The notes beneath the pieces are model-generated. The model saw only the letters and a list, made by a program, of their open reading frames with translations, was not told the DNA's origin and did no database searches. From the NCBI RefSeq assembly GCF_036402745.1, contig NZ_DASWSJ010000161.1, positions 4,598 to 68,597 of the forward strand: 64,000 bases of DNA. Direction: 5' to 3'. The position numbers were made by a program, and so were the translations under genes. Shown here piece after piece: positions 56,938-64,000 of the stretch (position 1 is its first letter; each line of letters starts with the position of its first letter). This stretch comes from Actinophytocola sp036402745. Its GTDB lineage: Bacteria > Actinomycetota > Actinomycetes > Mycobacteriales > Pseudonocardiaceae.

Positions 56938-57711
56938 GTGGCCTGGATCGAGCTGGAGAACGCAGTCAACGCCCGTGACCTCGGCGCCCTCCCGACCGAG
57001 GACGGTGGACGGACCCGGCCCGGGCGGCTGCTCCGCGCCGACAACCTGCAGGACCTCTCCCCCGCCGACGTCGCCCGGCTGGTCGACGAGCTCGGCCTCA
57101 CCACTGTGGTCGACCTGCGCAGCACCCACGAGCTGAAGTCCGAGGGGCCCGCCCCGCTCACCGCGGTGGCCGCCGTGGAGCACGTGCACCTGTCGGTGCA
57201 GCCGGAGAGCCTCGGCATGACCGACGCGGCCGGCGAGGCGCTCGCGACGAACCGGCGGCGGGCCGTCGAGCGCGACCCGACCGACCTGCTCCTGTCGTTC
57301 TACCTCGGCTACCTCGAGGATCGCCCGGAGAACATCGTCGAGGCGCTGCGCACGATCGCCGGCGCGCCCGGTGCCGCGCTCGTGCACTGCGCGGCCGGCA
57401 AGGACCGTACGGGGGTCGTGGTCGCGATGGCGCTGACCGTGGCCGGCGTGCGGCGCGACCTGGTGGTGGCCGACTACGCGGCCACCGGCGAACGGATCGG
57501 GCTGATCCTCGACCGGCTGCGCTCGTCGCCGACCTACGCCGACGACATCGACCGGCTGCCGCCCGAGGAGCACCGCCCGCGCGCGGTGACCATGGAGCGC
57601 TTCCTGGCCCGGCTCGACGCCGACCACGGCGGGGCGCTCGGCTGGCTGGCCGAACACGGCTTCGGCGCGGAGGATGTGGCCCGGTTGCGCGCGAAGCTGC
57701 TGGAGGACTGA
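56938..57711 (+). CDS. Tyrosine-protein phosphatase (MptpB/SIW14-like)
   Basis: A 257-aa phosphatase of the PtpB type. NARDLGALPTEDGGRTRPGR and LLRADNLQDLSPADVARL form the N-terminal signature, VVDLRS follows, and the catalytic loop is HCAAGKDRTG (C151, R157). Mycobacterial PtpB has the same AGKDR P-loop, dual-specific towards phospho-Tyr/Ser/Thr and phosphoinositides. The start is GTG 56938. It overlaps the SDR gene by one base (TGATG). No signal peptide is seen. Confidence 0.88.
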   Translation: MAWIELENAVNARDLGALPTEDGGRTRPGRLLRADNLQDLSPADVARLVDELGLTTVVDLRSTHELKSEGPAPLTAVAAVEHVHLSVQPESLGMTDAAGEALATNRRRAVERDPTDLLLSFYLGYLEDRPENIVEALRTIAGAPGAALVHCAAGKDRTGVVVAMALTVAGVRRDLVVADYAATGERIGLILDRLRSSPTYADDIDRLPPEEHRPRAVTMERFLARLDADHGGALGWLAEHGFGAEDVARLRAKLLED

Positions 57712-58400
57712 TGGGACGGTCGGTGCTGGTCACCGGGGGCACCGGTGGGCTGGGCGTCGCGGTCACCACGGCGTTCCTCGATGCGGGCTGGCGGGTCGTG
57801 GTGCCGTGGGTCGCCGAGCGGGAGCTGTCCCGGATGCCGTCGCACCCCGCGCTGGAGCTGGTCGAGGCCGACCTGTTCGACGAGGAGTCGGTCCGCGCCT
57901 GCGCCACCACCGCGGCGTCCTCGCCGGACGCCCCGCTGCGGGCCGTGGTCAACCTCGTCGGCGGGTTCGCGGCGGGCGGGCGGGTGCACGAGACGCCGGT
58001 CGAGGAGTTCGAGTCCCAGCTGCGGCTGAACCTGCGGCCCACGTACCTCACCTGCCAGCAGACCCTGCCGCACCTCATGGCGGCCGGCGGCGGGTCGATC
58101 GTGTGCATGTCCAGCAGGGCGGCCCTGCACCCGTTCGCCGGCGCGGCTGGCTACGTCACGGCGAAGGCGGCCGTGCTGGCGCTGGTCGACGTGCTGGACC
58201 TCGAGTACGCGAAGGCGGGCATCCGGGTGAACGCCGTCCTCCCCGGCACGATCGACACCCCGGCCAACAGGGCCGCGATGCCGGACGCGAACCGCAAGGA
58301 CTGGGTCGCCCCGGCCGACATCGCCCGCACGATCCTGTTCCTGTCGGGGGACGAGGCGTCGCCGATCAGCGGCGCGCACGTCCCCGTCCACCGCGCCTGA
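57711..58400 (+). CDS. SDR family oxidoreductase
   Basis: A 229-aa classical SDR: VLVTGGTGGLGVAVTTAFLD, VVNLVGGFA at the NNAG position, SIVCMSSRAAL with catalytic Ser, YVTAKAAVLALVD with Tyr and Lys, and INAVLPGT-like VNAVLPGTIDTPANR. It is coupled to the phosphatase gene. The C-terminus ISGAHVPVHRA is a shortened version of the usual GxxxxVDGG ending. The reaction is unknown. It is convergent with the LLM oxidoreductase, with no gap. Confidence 0.88.
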   Translation: MGRSVLVTGGTGGLGVAVTTAFLDAGWRVVVPWVAERELSRMPSHPALELVEADLFDEESVRACATTAASSPDAPLRAVVNLVGGFAAGGRVHETPVEEFESQLRLNLRPTYLTCQQTLPHLMAAGGGSIVCMSSRAALHPFAGAAGYVTAKAAVLALVDVLDLEYAKAGIRVNAVLPGTIDTPANRAAMPDANRKDWVAPADIARTILFLSGDEASPISGAHVPVHRA

Positions 58401-59267
58401 TCAGAGCTCGGCCAGGCGGGCCGAGATCGGGGCGCCGAGCTTGTCGATCCACGCCGCCGGGGCGTCCCCGGGAGGCATGACGATCGCCGTGTCCACGCCC
58501 AGTTTCTGGTACTCCGCCATGTCCTTCACGAACGTGTCGACGTCCGTCGGCGGCGCCTGGACGCCTACCGTCTTCTGGATCGTGTCGTAGTCGCGGCCCA
58601 CGGCGTCGCAGTGGCCGCGCAGGACGTCCAGCTTGTGGGCCACGTCGGCGACGCTCGTGGTGAACAGGTTGCACGCGTCGGCGTACTGGGCCACCAGGCG
58701 CAGCGTCTTCTTCTCCCCACCGCCGCCGATGAGGACGGGCAGCGGGTCGCTGAGCGGCTGCGGCGAGCACAGGGTCTCGGCCAGCTGGTAGTGCTTGCCC
58801 TCGAACGGACCGTTGTTCTCGGGGTCCCACATCTGCTTGCAGATCCGCAGCGCCTCCTCGAGGCGCTCGAACCGCTCGGCCACCGGCGGGTAGGGCACGC
58901 CGAGGCCCTTGTGCTCCCGCTCGTACCAGGCGGCACCGATGCCCAGCTCGGCCCGGCCGCCGGACAGAACGTCCAAAGTGGACACGATCTTGGCGAGCAG
59001 GCCGGGGTGGCGGTAGGTGACGCCGGTGACGAGCAGGCCCAGCCGGGTGGTCGACGTGTGCGCGGCCAGGTAGCCCAGCGTGGTGTAGCCCTCCAGCATG
59101 GGATCGGTGGCGGGCCGGAACTGCTCCATCTGGAAGTAGTGGTCCATGACCGACAGGTGGGTCACGCCGGCGGCCTCGACCGCCTGCCCCACTCTGGCCA
59201 GTTCGGGCGCTATGCCGGGAGTGCCGTCGGGAACGGTGAACGCGATGACGTGAATTCCAAGGTGCAC
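58401..59267 (-). CDS. LLM class F420-dependent oxidoreductase (1)
   Basis: A 288-aa luciferase-like barrel: LGIHVIAFTVPDGTPGI, SVMDHYFQMEQF, EGYTTLGYLAAHTSTTRLGL, VTGVTYRHPGLLAKIVSTLD, LSGGRAELGIGAAWYEREH, and LIGGGGEKKTLRLVAQYADA. These are hallmarks of the actinobacterial F420-dependent subgroup. It uses reduced F420 (or FMN) to reduce or oxidise a small molecule. Its close paralogue lies immediately upstream on the same strand; the pair arose by duplication. Confidence 0.9.
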   Translation of the reverse strand: MHLGIHVIAFTVPDGTPGIAPELARVGQAVEAAGVTHLSVMDHYFQMEQFRPATDPMLEGYTTLGYLAAHTSTTRLGLLVTGVTYRHPGLLAKIVSTLDVLSGGRAELGIGAAWYEREHKGLGVPYPPVAERFERLEEALRICKQMWDPENNGPFEGKHYQLAETLCSPQPLSDPLPVLIGGGGEKKTLRLVAQYADACNLFTTSVADVAHKLDVLRGHCDAVGRDYDTIQKTVGVQAPPTDVDTFVKDMAEYQKLGVDTAIVMPPGDAPAAWIDKLGAPISARLAEL

Positions 59268-59319
59268 CCCGAAAGCCTAGGAGCTGGAGCGCACTCCAGC
59301 GCAAGTCGGAGAGCGCGAG

Positions 59320-60177
59320 TCAGAGCGCCGCGATCGCCCCGCCCAGCGTGGTCACCGACTCGGGCGTCCACGGCCCGCTCGTGATGAGCACGACGTGGCC
59401 GATCCCCCACTCCGCATAGCCCCGGCACCGCTGGACGAAGTCGGCCGCGGGCTCGTCCGGCAGCCAGCGGGTGCTCAGCGTCTTCTCGATCTCGTCGTAC
59501 GAGCGGCCGACCGTCTCGCAATGCTGGGCCAGCACGTCGAGCTTGCGCTTCACCGTGGCCCCGCCGTCCGGAATGTCCGGAAGGTTGCACGCGTTGGCGT
59601 ACTGCGCGACGAGCCGCAGCGTCTTCTTCTCCCCCATGCCGCCGATGAGGATCGGCGGATGCGGGCGGGTCACCGAGTTCGGGTTGTTGACCGGCCAGCC
59701 CAGCTTGTAGTGCGACCCCACGAACGGGTTGTCGTCGCCGGCCCACATGTGCCGGGCCAGCCGCAGGGTCTCCTCGAGCCGCGCGAACCGTTCGGACTTC
59801 GACTCCGGCAGGTCGAGGCCGAACGACTCGGCCTCCTTCTCGTGGTAGCCGCTGCCGATCCCGAGCCACGCCCGGCCACCGGAGAGCACGTCGACCGTGG
59901 TGACGGCCTTGATCAGCAACGCGGGCGCCCGGTAGGTCGCGGCGGTGACCATGGTGCCCAGCCGCACCCGCTGGGTGGACGCGGCGAGGAAGCCCAGGGT
60001 CGTGTACGCCTCGAGCATCTCCTTCTCGGGCGAGCTGGTGGGGTCGGCCTGCAGCAGGTGGTCGGAGACCCAGAGGGTGTCGACGCCGGCCTCGTCCGCG
60101 GCGCTGGCCACCGCTCCCACGTTGGTGCCGATCCGCGAGGGCCAGGAGTAGTTGGTGACGTTCAGGCTGATCCGCAT
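59320..60177 (-). CDS. LLM class F420-dependent oxidoreductase (2)
   Basis: A 285-aa paralogue of the preceding protein. Start at ATG 60177, beginning MRISLNVTNYSWPS, with GGTGGGGGC ahead; the frame extends upstream through sequence unlike the family. WVSDHLLQADPT, EAYTTLGFLAASTQRVRLGT, VLSGGRAWLGIGSGYHEKEA and LIGGMGEKKTLRLVAQYANA are conserved. It is separated from the first copy by 52 nt, so the two may be co-transcribed. The F420 preference is inferred from family; the substrate is unknown. Confidence 0.9.
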   Translation of the reverse strand: MRISLNVTNYSWPSRIGTNVGAVASAADEAGVDTLWVSDHLLQADPTSSPEKEMLEAYTTLGFLAASTQRVRLGTMVTAATYRAPALLIKAVTTVDVLSGGRAWLGIGSGYHEKEAESFGLDLPESKSERFARLEETLRLARHMWAGDDNPFVGSHYKLGWPVNNPNSVTRPHPPILIGGMGEKKTLRLVAQYANACNLPDIPDGGATVKRKLDVLAQHCETVGRSYDEIEKTLSTRWLPDEPAADFVQRCRGYAEWGIGHVVLITSGPWTPESVTTLGGAIAAL

Positions 60178-60268
60178 GCCCCCACCCTGCCAAAGATCGA
60201 GGCCCCTAAGGGAGAAATCAGGGTACCGGCCTGATGCCGGCGTCAGCCCCCACCCATAGTGTTCAGAC

Positions 60269-61201
60269 GTGGTACTCATCGAGACTAAGGCGCTGGAGAA
60301 GCGTTACGACAACAAGGTCACCGCGCTCGCGGACCTGACGGTCGCCATCGAGCCCGGAATCGTCGGGCTCGTGGGGGTGAACGGCGCCGGCAAGAGCACG
60401 CTCATCAAGCTCGCGCTGGGCCTCCTCGCGCCGACCGGGGGGCAGATCCGGGTGCTGGGGCTCGACCCGATCGCCGAGGGGGAAGCGGTACGCGGCCGGG
60501 TCGGGTACATGCCCGAGCACGACTGCCTGCCGCCCGACGTGATCGCCGCCGAGTTCGTCACGCACATGGCGAGGGTCAGCGGGCTGCCCGCGGCGATGGC
60601 CCGCGAGCGCGCGTCGGAGACGCTGCGGCACGTCGGGCTCTACGAGGAGCGCTACCGGCGCATCGGCGGCTACTCCACGGGCATGAAGCAGCGGGTCAAG
60701 CTCGCGCAGGCACTCGTGCACGACCCCGAGCTGCTGCTGCTCGACGAGCCGACCAACGGCCTCGACCCGGAGGGCCGGCGGGCGATGCTCGACCTGGTGC
60801 AGCGGATCGGCACCGAGTTCGGCATCTCGGTGGTGGTGTGCTCGCACCTGCTCGGCGAGATCGAGCGGATCTGCACCTCGCTGGTCGCCATCGACGCGGG
60901 ACGGCTGCTGCGCTCGGCGTCGCTGTCGTCGATGACCCAGCAGAGCGACCTGCTGATGGTCGAGATCGACGAGGACCCCACCGGGCTGGCCGAGCTGCTC
61001 ACCCGCGCCGGCCTCGACGTCCGCGCCGAGAAGCGCGCGCTCCTGGTGCGGCTCGCCGTGGACCGCGAGGACGAGACCTACGACCTGATCCGCGACGCGG
61101 TCGCCGACCTCGACCTGTCGCTGCACCGGCTGGAACGGCACCGCCACCAGGTCGCCGACCTGTTCCGGGACCTGCCCGCCGTGGAGGCCAGCTATGCCTG
61201 A
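60269..61201 (+). CDS. ABC transporter ATP-binding protein (pair 1)
   Basis: A 310-aa ATPase from GTG 60269. Walker A is GVNGAGKST (36-44). The signature is unusual (YSTGMKQRVKLAQALVH), typical of ABC-2 exporters of the CcmA type. Walker B is LLLLDEPTNGLDPEG, with CSHLLGEIERI after it. A C-terminal domain of about 90 residues follows. It partners the permease at 61194 and may also serve the second pair. It is the first gene of a four-gene run with overlaps of 8, 4 and 1 nt. Confidence 0.92.
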   Translation: MVLIETKALEKRYDNKVTALADLTVAIEPGIVGLVGVNGAGKSTLIKLALGLLAPTGGQIRVLGLDPIAEGEAVRGRVGYMPEHDCLPPDVIAAEFVTHMARVSGLPAAMARERASETLRHVGLYEERYRRIGGYSTGMKQRVKLAQALVHDPELLLLDEPTNGLDPEGRRAMLDLVQRIGTEFGISVVVCSHLLGEIERICTSLVAIDAGRLLRSASLSSMTQQSDLLMVEIDEDPTGLAELLTRAGLDVRAEKRALLVRLAVDREDETYDLIRDAVADLDLSLHRLERHRHQVADLFRDLPAVEASYA

Positions 61202-62054
61202 CCGTGCCACCGGTGTCATCCACGACATCGGCTACCAGCGTTACGAGGGACCGCGGCTGGGCCGCGGCTACGCGTCCCGGTCGCTGTTCGTGCACAGCGT
61301 GCGCGGCGCCTACGGGCTGGGCCGCAGCGCCTGGGCCAAGGTGCTCCCGATCGGGCTGCTGTCGCTGGCCTGCATGGCCGCGCTCGTGCTCGTGGTGATC
61401 AACACCCAGCTGCCCGTGCAGGTCATCGACTACGTGGGCATCGCGTCCACGTTCACCTACGCCGCAACGGTGTTCGTCGCGGTCGTGGCGCCCGAGCTGG
61501 TGTCGGTGGACCTGCGCAGCAACCTGCTGTCGCTGTACCTGTCCCGGCCTCTGCGGCGCACCGACTACGCGCTGACCAAGCTCGCGGCGCTCGCCACCGC
61601 CACGTTCGTGATGCTCGGCGCGCCGATGGTGATCCTGTTCCTGGGCATGGCGTTCAGCACGAACGACGGGATCTCCGGGGTGTTCTCGGAGGCCGGCGGG
61701 CTGCTCGAGGGCTTCCTCGCCGCGGCCATCCACGCCGTCGTGCTGGCCGCGCTCGCGCTGCCGCTCGCGGCGCTGTCCGGGCGGCGCGTGTTCGCCTCGG
61801 GGATGATCATCGGCGTCTTCCTGCTCACGGCCCCGGTGTCCGGCGCGACGATGGCGTTCAGCTCCGGCGACGGCGCCTACCTCGCCGGCCTCATCAACCC
61901 GGTGAACCTGCTCAACGGCGTCGACCGCTGGCTGTTCGACGGCGGCACGTTCGACATCGGCGACTACGGCCCGGTGTACGGGCTCGTGTCGCTCGCGGTG
62001 GTGCTCGTCGGCACGGCCTGCACGGTGTGGCGGTATCGGAAGGTGAAGTCATGA
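61194..62054 (+). CDS. ABC-2 type permease (pair 1)
   Basis: A 286-aa membrane protein with six segments. Its N-terminus, IHDIGYQRYEGPRLGRGYAS, is a recurrent motif of one actinobacterial ABC-2 permease family. LRSNLLSLYLSRPLRRTDYA is the loop before helix 3, and GLLEGFLAAAIHAVVLAALA follows. It starts 8 nt inside the ATPase gene. With its ATPase it probably exports a lipid, antibiotic or peptide, but the cargo is unknown. Confidence 0.88.
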   Translation: MPDRATGVIHDIGYQRYEGPRLGRGYASRSLFVHSVRGAYGLGRSAWAKVLPIGLLSLACMAALVLVVINTQLPVQVIDYVGIASTFTYAATVFVAVVAPELVSVDLRSNLLSLYLSRPLRRTDYALTKLAALATATFVMLGAPMVILFLGMAFSTNDGISGVFSEAGGLLEGFLAAAIHAVVLAALALPLAALSGRRVFASGMIIGVFLLTAPVSGATMAFSSGDGAYLAGLINPVNLLNGVDRWLFDGGTFDIGDYGPVYGLVSLAVVLVGTACTVWRYRKVKS

Positions 62055-62965
62055 CCTCGGTCGAACTGTCCGCGGTGTCGCGCTGGTACGGCAACGTGGT
62101 CGCCGTCAACGACGTGACGCTCACGGTCGGGCCCGGGCTCACCGGGCTGCTGGGCCCGAACGGCGCCGGCAAGACGACAGTGCTGCACCTGATGGCGGGG
62201 CTGCTCGCGCCGTCGCAGGGCAGCGTGCTCGTCGGCGGCGACCCGGCGTGGCGCAACCCGGAGATGTACCGGACGCTGGGCCTGGTCACCGAGCGGGAGA
62301 GCGTGCCGGGCTTCCTCACCGCGTGGGAGTTCGTGCTCGCGTCGGCGAAGCTGCACAAGCTGCCCGCGCCCGAGGCCGCGGCCCGCACGGCGCTGGGCAT
62401 CGTCGAGATGCAGGACGCGCAGGACCGCCGGATCTCCACGTACTCCAAGGGGATGCGGCAGCGCACCCGGGTGGCGGCGGCGCTGGTGCACGACCCGCGG
62501 GTGCTGCTGCTCGACGAGCCGTTCAACGGCATGGACCCCCGGCAGCGGCTGCACATGATGGAGCTGCTGCACCGGATGGCCGAGGAGGAGGGCCGGACCA
62601 TCCTGTTCAGCTCGCACATCCTCGAGGAGGTCGAGGAGCTGTCCGGCACGGTGCAGGTCATCGTGGCCGGCCGGCTGGCCGCGTCGGGCGACTACCGGCA
62701 CATCCGCCGGCTGATGACCACCCGCCCGCACGTGTTCACCATCCAGTCCTCCGACGACCGCCGGCTGGCGACCGTCCTCATGGGACAGGAGTCGGTCTCC
62801 GGCGTGTCGGTCACGGACGGCGCCCTGCAGGTGCACGCGTCGGACTACGGCACGTTCACCCGGGCGGTGGCCAAGCTCGCCAAGGCGTCCGACATCCGGC
62901 TGACGGGCATCCTGCCGGCCGACGAGTCCCTCGAGAAGGTCTTCTCCTACCTGGTGGCAACCTGA
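62051..62965 (+). CDS. ABC transporter ATP-binding protein (pair 2)
   Basis: A 304-aa ATPase starting at ATG 62051 (ATGA overlap). Walker A is GPNGAGKTT, the signature YSKGMRQRTRVAAALVH, Walker B VLLLDEPFNGMDPRQR, and SSHILEEVEELSG follows. Note LDEPFNGMD with Met instead of Leu in the D-loop. It is homologous to the first ATPase but more distant than a recent duplicate would be. It pairs with the permease at 62965. Confidence 0.92.
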   Translation: MTSVELSAVSRWYGNVVAVNDVTLTVGPGLTGLLGPNGAGKTTVLHLMAGLLAPSQGSVLVGGDPAWRNPEMYRTLGLVTERESVPGFLTAWEFVLASAKLHKLPAPEAAARTALGIVEMQDAQDRRISTYSKGMRQRTRVAAALVHDPRVLLLDEPFNGMDPRQRLHMMELLHRMAEEEGRTILFSSHILEEVEELSGTVQVIVAGRLAASGDYRHIRRLMTTRPHVFTIQSSDDRRLATVLMGQESVSGVSVTDGALQVHASDYGTFTRAVAKLAKASDIRLTGILPADESLEKVFSYLVAT

Positions 62966-63678
62966 TGAACACGACGATCATGGGTTTGACCGCGCGCGCC
63001 CTGCTGGGGCGGCGGCGGGTCCTGATGCTCCTGCCGATGCCGCTGGTGCTCATCGGCCTCACCCTGCTCGGTGTCTACTCCGGCGTCGACGCCGCCGACT
63101 GGGGCCCGCCGGTGTTCGCCACGCTGGGCCTGAGCGTGATCCTGCCGCTGACGGCGCTGATCGTCGGCAGCAGCGTGCTGGGCCTGGAGATCGACGACGG
63201 CACCATCACCCACCTGCTCACCAAGCCGTTGCCGCGCAGCGAGATCGTGCTGTCGAAGCTGTTCGTGGCCTGGACGGTGACCACGGTCGCGACCGCCGTC
63301 CCCCTCGCGATCGGCGCGCTGATCGCCGGCTCGTCCGCCCTGGCGATCGGCCTGGTGGTCGGCGCGGCGGTGGGCTCGCTGGCCTACACCGCGCTGTTCC
63401 TGGCCCTGAGCCTGCTGACCAAGCGCCCGGTGGCGGTCGGCTTGGTCTACATCATGCTGTGGGAGAACCTGCTGGTGAACTTCGTGAGCGGGGCACGGGT
63501 GTTCAGCGTCCAGCAACACGCCACCGCGATCGCCGACGCCATCGCCGACAGCCCGATGCTGAGCTCGTCGGTGTCGCTGACCACGTCGGTGGTGGTGGCG
63601 ATCGTCTTCATCATCGCCGGAACGGTCGGCGCCACCGCGAAGCTCCGCTCCTTCGCCCTCACCGGCGAGGCCAACTAG
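62965..63678 (+). CDS. ABC-2 type permease (pair 2)
   Basis: A 237-aa membrane protein with six segments: LGLSVILPLTALIVGSSVLG, the LEIDDGTITHLLTKPLPRSE loop shared with pair 1 (LYLSRPLRR equivalent), and VGLVYIMLWENLLVNFVSGA. It starts on the last base of the previous stop (TGATG). The two permeases may form a heterodimer with the two ATPases, giving one four-subunit exporter. Confidence 0.88.
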   Translation: MNTTIMGLTARALLGRRRVLMLLPMPLVLIGLTLLGVYSGVDAADWGPPVFATLGLSVILPLTALIVGSSVLGLEIDDGTITHLLTKPLPRSEIVLSKLFVAWTVTTVATAVPLAIGALIAGSSALAIGLVVGAAVGSLAYTALFLALSLLTKRPVAVGLVYIMLWENLLVNFVSGARVFSVQQHATAIADAIADSPMLSSSVSLTTSVVVAIVFIIAGTVGATAKLRSFALTGEAN

Positions 63679-63998
63679 AACGACGATCCTGGTCCCCGTC
63701 GCCGGTCGCCGGGGTCCGCGGGGGCCGGCTGCTCAGGAGCAGCCGGCCCTTCGCGGTGATCCGGGATGTGCAGCTCTCCGGGCCGCGGCTCGTCGTAGAG
63801 GTCCACCACATCGAAGGCACGGTGCCCCGGCGGCTCCACGGTGTGGACGAACAAGCGAACGAGGTCGGCGGGGGGAACGATCGAGTCGAGCGGAGCGCCG
63901 ACGAGCGCGTTGAGCACGGCGGCGCGGCACAGCCGAACCAGCTCGGCCTTGAGCGCCGCGGGCAGCCGCGGGCCGTCCGCCGTCACCGCCTCCCGCAC
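63675..63998 (-). CDS. Hypothetical protein (start at or beyond the window edge)
   Basis: At least 107 codons on the minus strand, overlapping the permease stop by 4 nt. AALKAELVRLCRAAVLNALV and VPPADLVRLFVHTVEPPGHR are followed by a proline-rich, charged tail (EGPAAPEQPAPADPGDRRRG). A GTG at 63998 could be the true start, but the frame continues to the edge, so it may be longer. I do not recognise the family. The tail looks disordered. Confidence 0.5.
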   Translation of the reverse strand: MREAVTADGPRLPAALKAELVRLCRAAVLNALVGAPLDSIVPPADLVRLFVHTVEPPGHRAFDVVDLYDEPRPGELHIPDHREGPAAPEQPAPADPGDRRRGPGSSF

Positions 63999-64000
63999 CG

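Noticed and set aside
1..64000. CRISPR arrays, tRNA/rRNA genes, insertion sequences, prophage
   Set aside because: No regularly spaced repeats, tRNA-like cloverleafs, transposase motifs or phage structural genes were recognised on reading.

Overview
The window is very GC-rich, gene-dense actinobacterial chromosome: third-position G/C dominates, and ATGA/GTGA/TGATG stop-start overlaps are everywhere. F420-type luciferase-like oxidoreductases, DUF397 plus XRE/DUF5753 pairs, Drr-type ABC exporters and a streptogrisin-like secreted protease all fit. An iterated in-gene palindrome GTCCACWGTGGAC and the general gene style suggest Pseudonocardiaceae (Amycolatopsis/Saccharothrix relatives), but this is inference and no species is claimed. 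I saw no rRNA, tRNA, CRISPR array, insertion sequence or origin. No gene-free stretch exceeds about 280 bp.

Layout. 1-5.5 kb: the tail of a sugar ABC ATPase, then a coupled SDR, GMC oxidoreductase, benzoylformate-decarboxylase-like enzyme and IclR regulator. 5.6-6.4 kb: a GntR/FCD regulator. 6.5-7.05 kb: two tandem paralogous mini-genes (55 and 60 codons). 7.0-17.0 kb: a mostly minus-strand catabolic block holding TerC, a small membrane protein, a divergent Nramp-fold transporter, an ADP-forming acyl-CoA ligase, a formyl-CoA transferase (Frc-like), a 2-hydroxyacyl-CoA-lyase/oxalyl-CoA-decarboxylase family enzyme, a DUF6457 protein and, divergently, a ketopantoate-reductase-family enzyme. A shared operator-like sequence precedes the lyase and the reductase, and a shorter match precedes the GntR gene. 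17.1-19.7 kb: FMN reductase plus Drr-type exporter. 19.7-29.4 kb: a large AAA regulator-like ATPase, an MpsC-domain protein, cysteine dioxygenase-rhodanese, a frameshifted SDR behind a KstR-type box, a DUF397/XRE set, a secreted S1 protease and an MBL hydrolase. 29.5-37.5 kb: an accessory-looking region with a 1446-aa SF1 helicase-nuclease and a block of XRE regulator, HD hydrolase, Cys-tailed WH-FIL protein and APH-like kinase.

37.5-48.5 kb is an aromatic-catabolism island. The minus strand carries pcaI-J-H-G and an IclR regulator. The plus strand carries a TauABC/SsuABC-like importer, an aryl-aldehyde dehydrogenase, pobA and a MetE-like protein. Together these would import or oxidise an aromatic aldehyde to 4-hydroxybenzoate, hydroxylate it to protocatechuate, open the ring and activate 3-oxoadipate. 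The middle steps (pcaB, C, D/L and F) are not in the window. 48.7-56.5 kb: a Tat-exported PhoX-like protein, an amidohydrolase plus glutamine-synthetase-like pair (a split FluG), a TetR with twin operators, an SDR, and an MFS/epimerase/TIM-barrel operon. 56.5-64 kb: an orphan EF-Tu domain-2 protein, a tyrosine phosphatase, an SDR, two LLM oxidoreductases, and two successive ABC ATPase/permease pairs.

The most interesting candidates are four. (a) The lyase/CoA-transferase cluster looks like a formyl-CoA-cycling 2-hydroxyacid pathway rather than plain oxalate catabolism. (b) The twin mini-genes carry hairpins with an identical loop. (c) The XRE/HD/Cys-tail/APH block. (d) The helicase-nuclease. 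Functions are assigned from sequence motifs read by eye; no database search was run.
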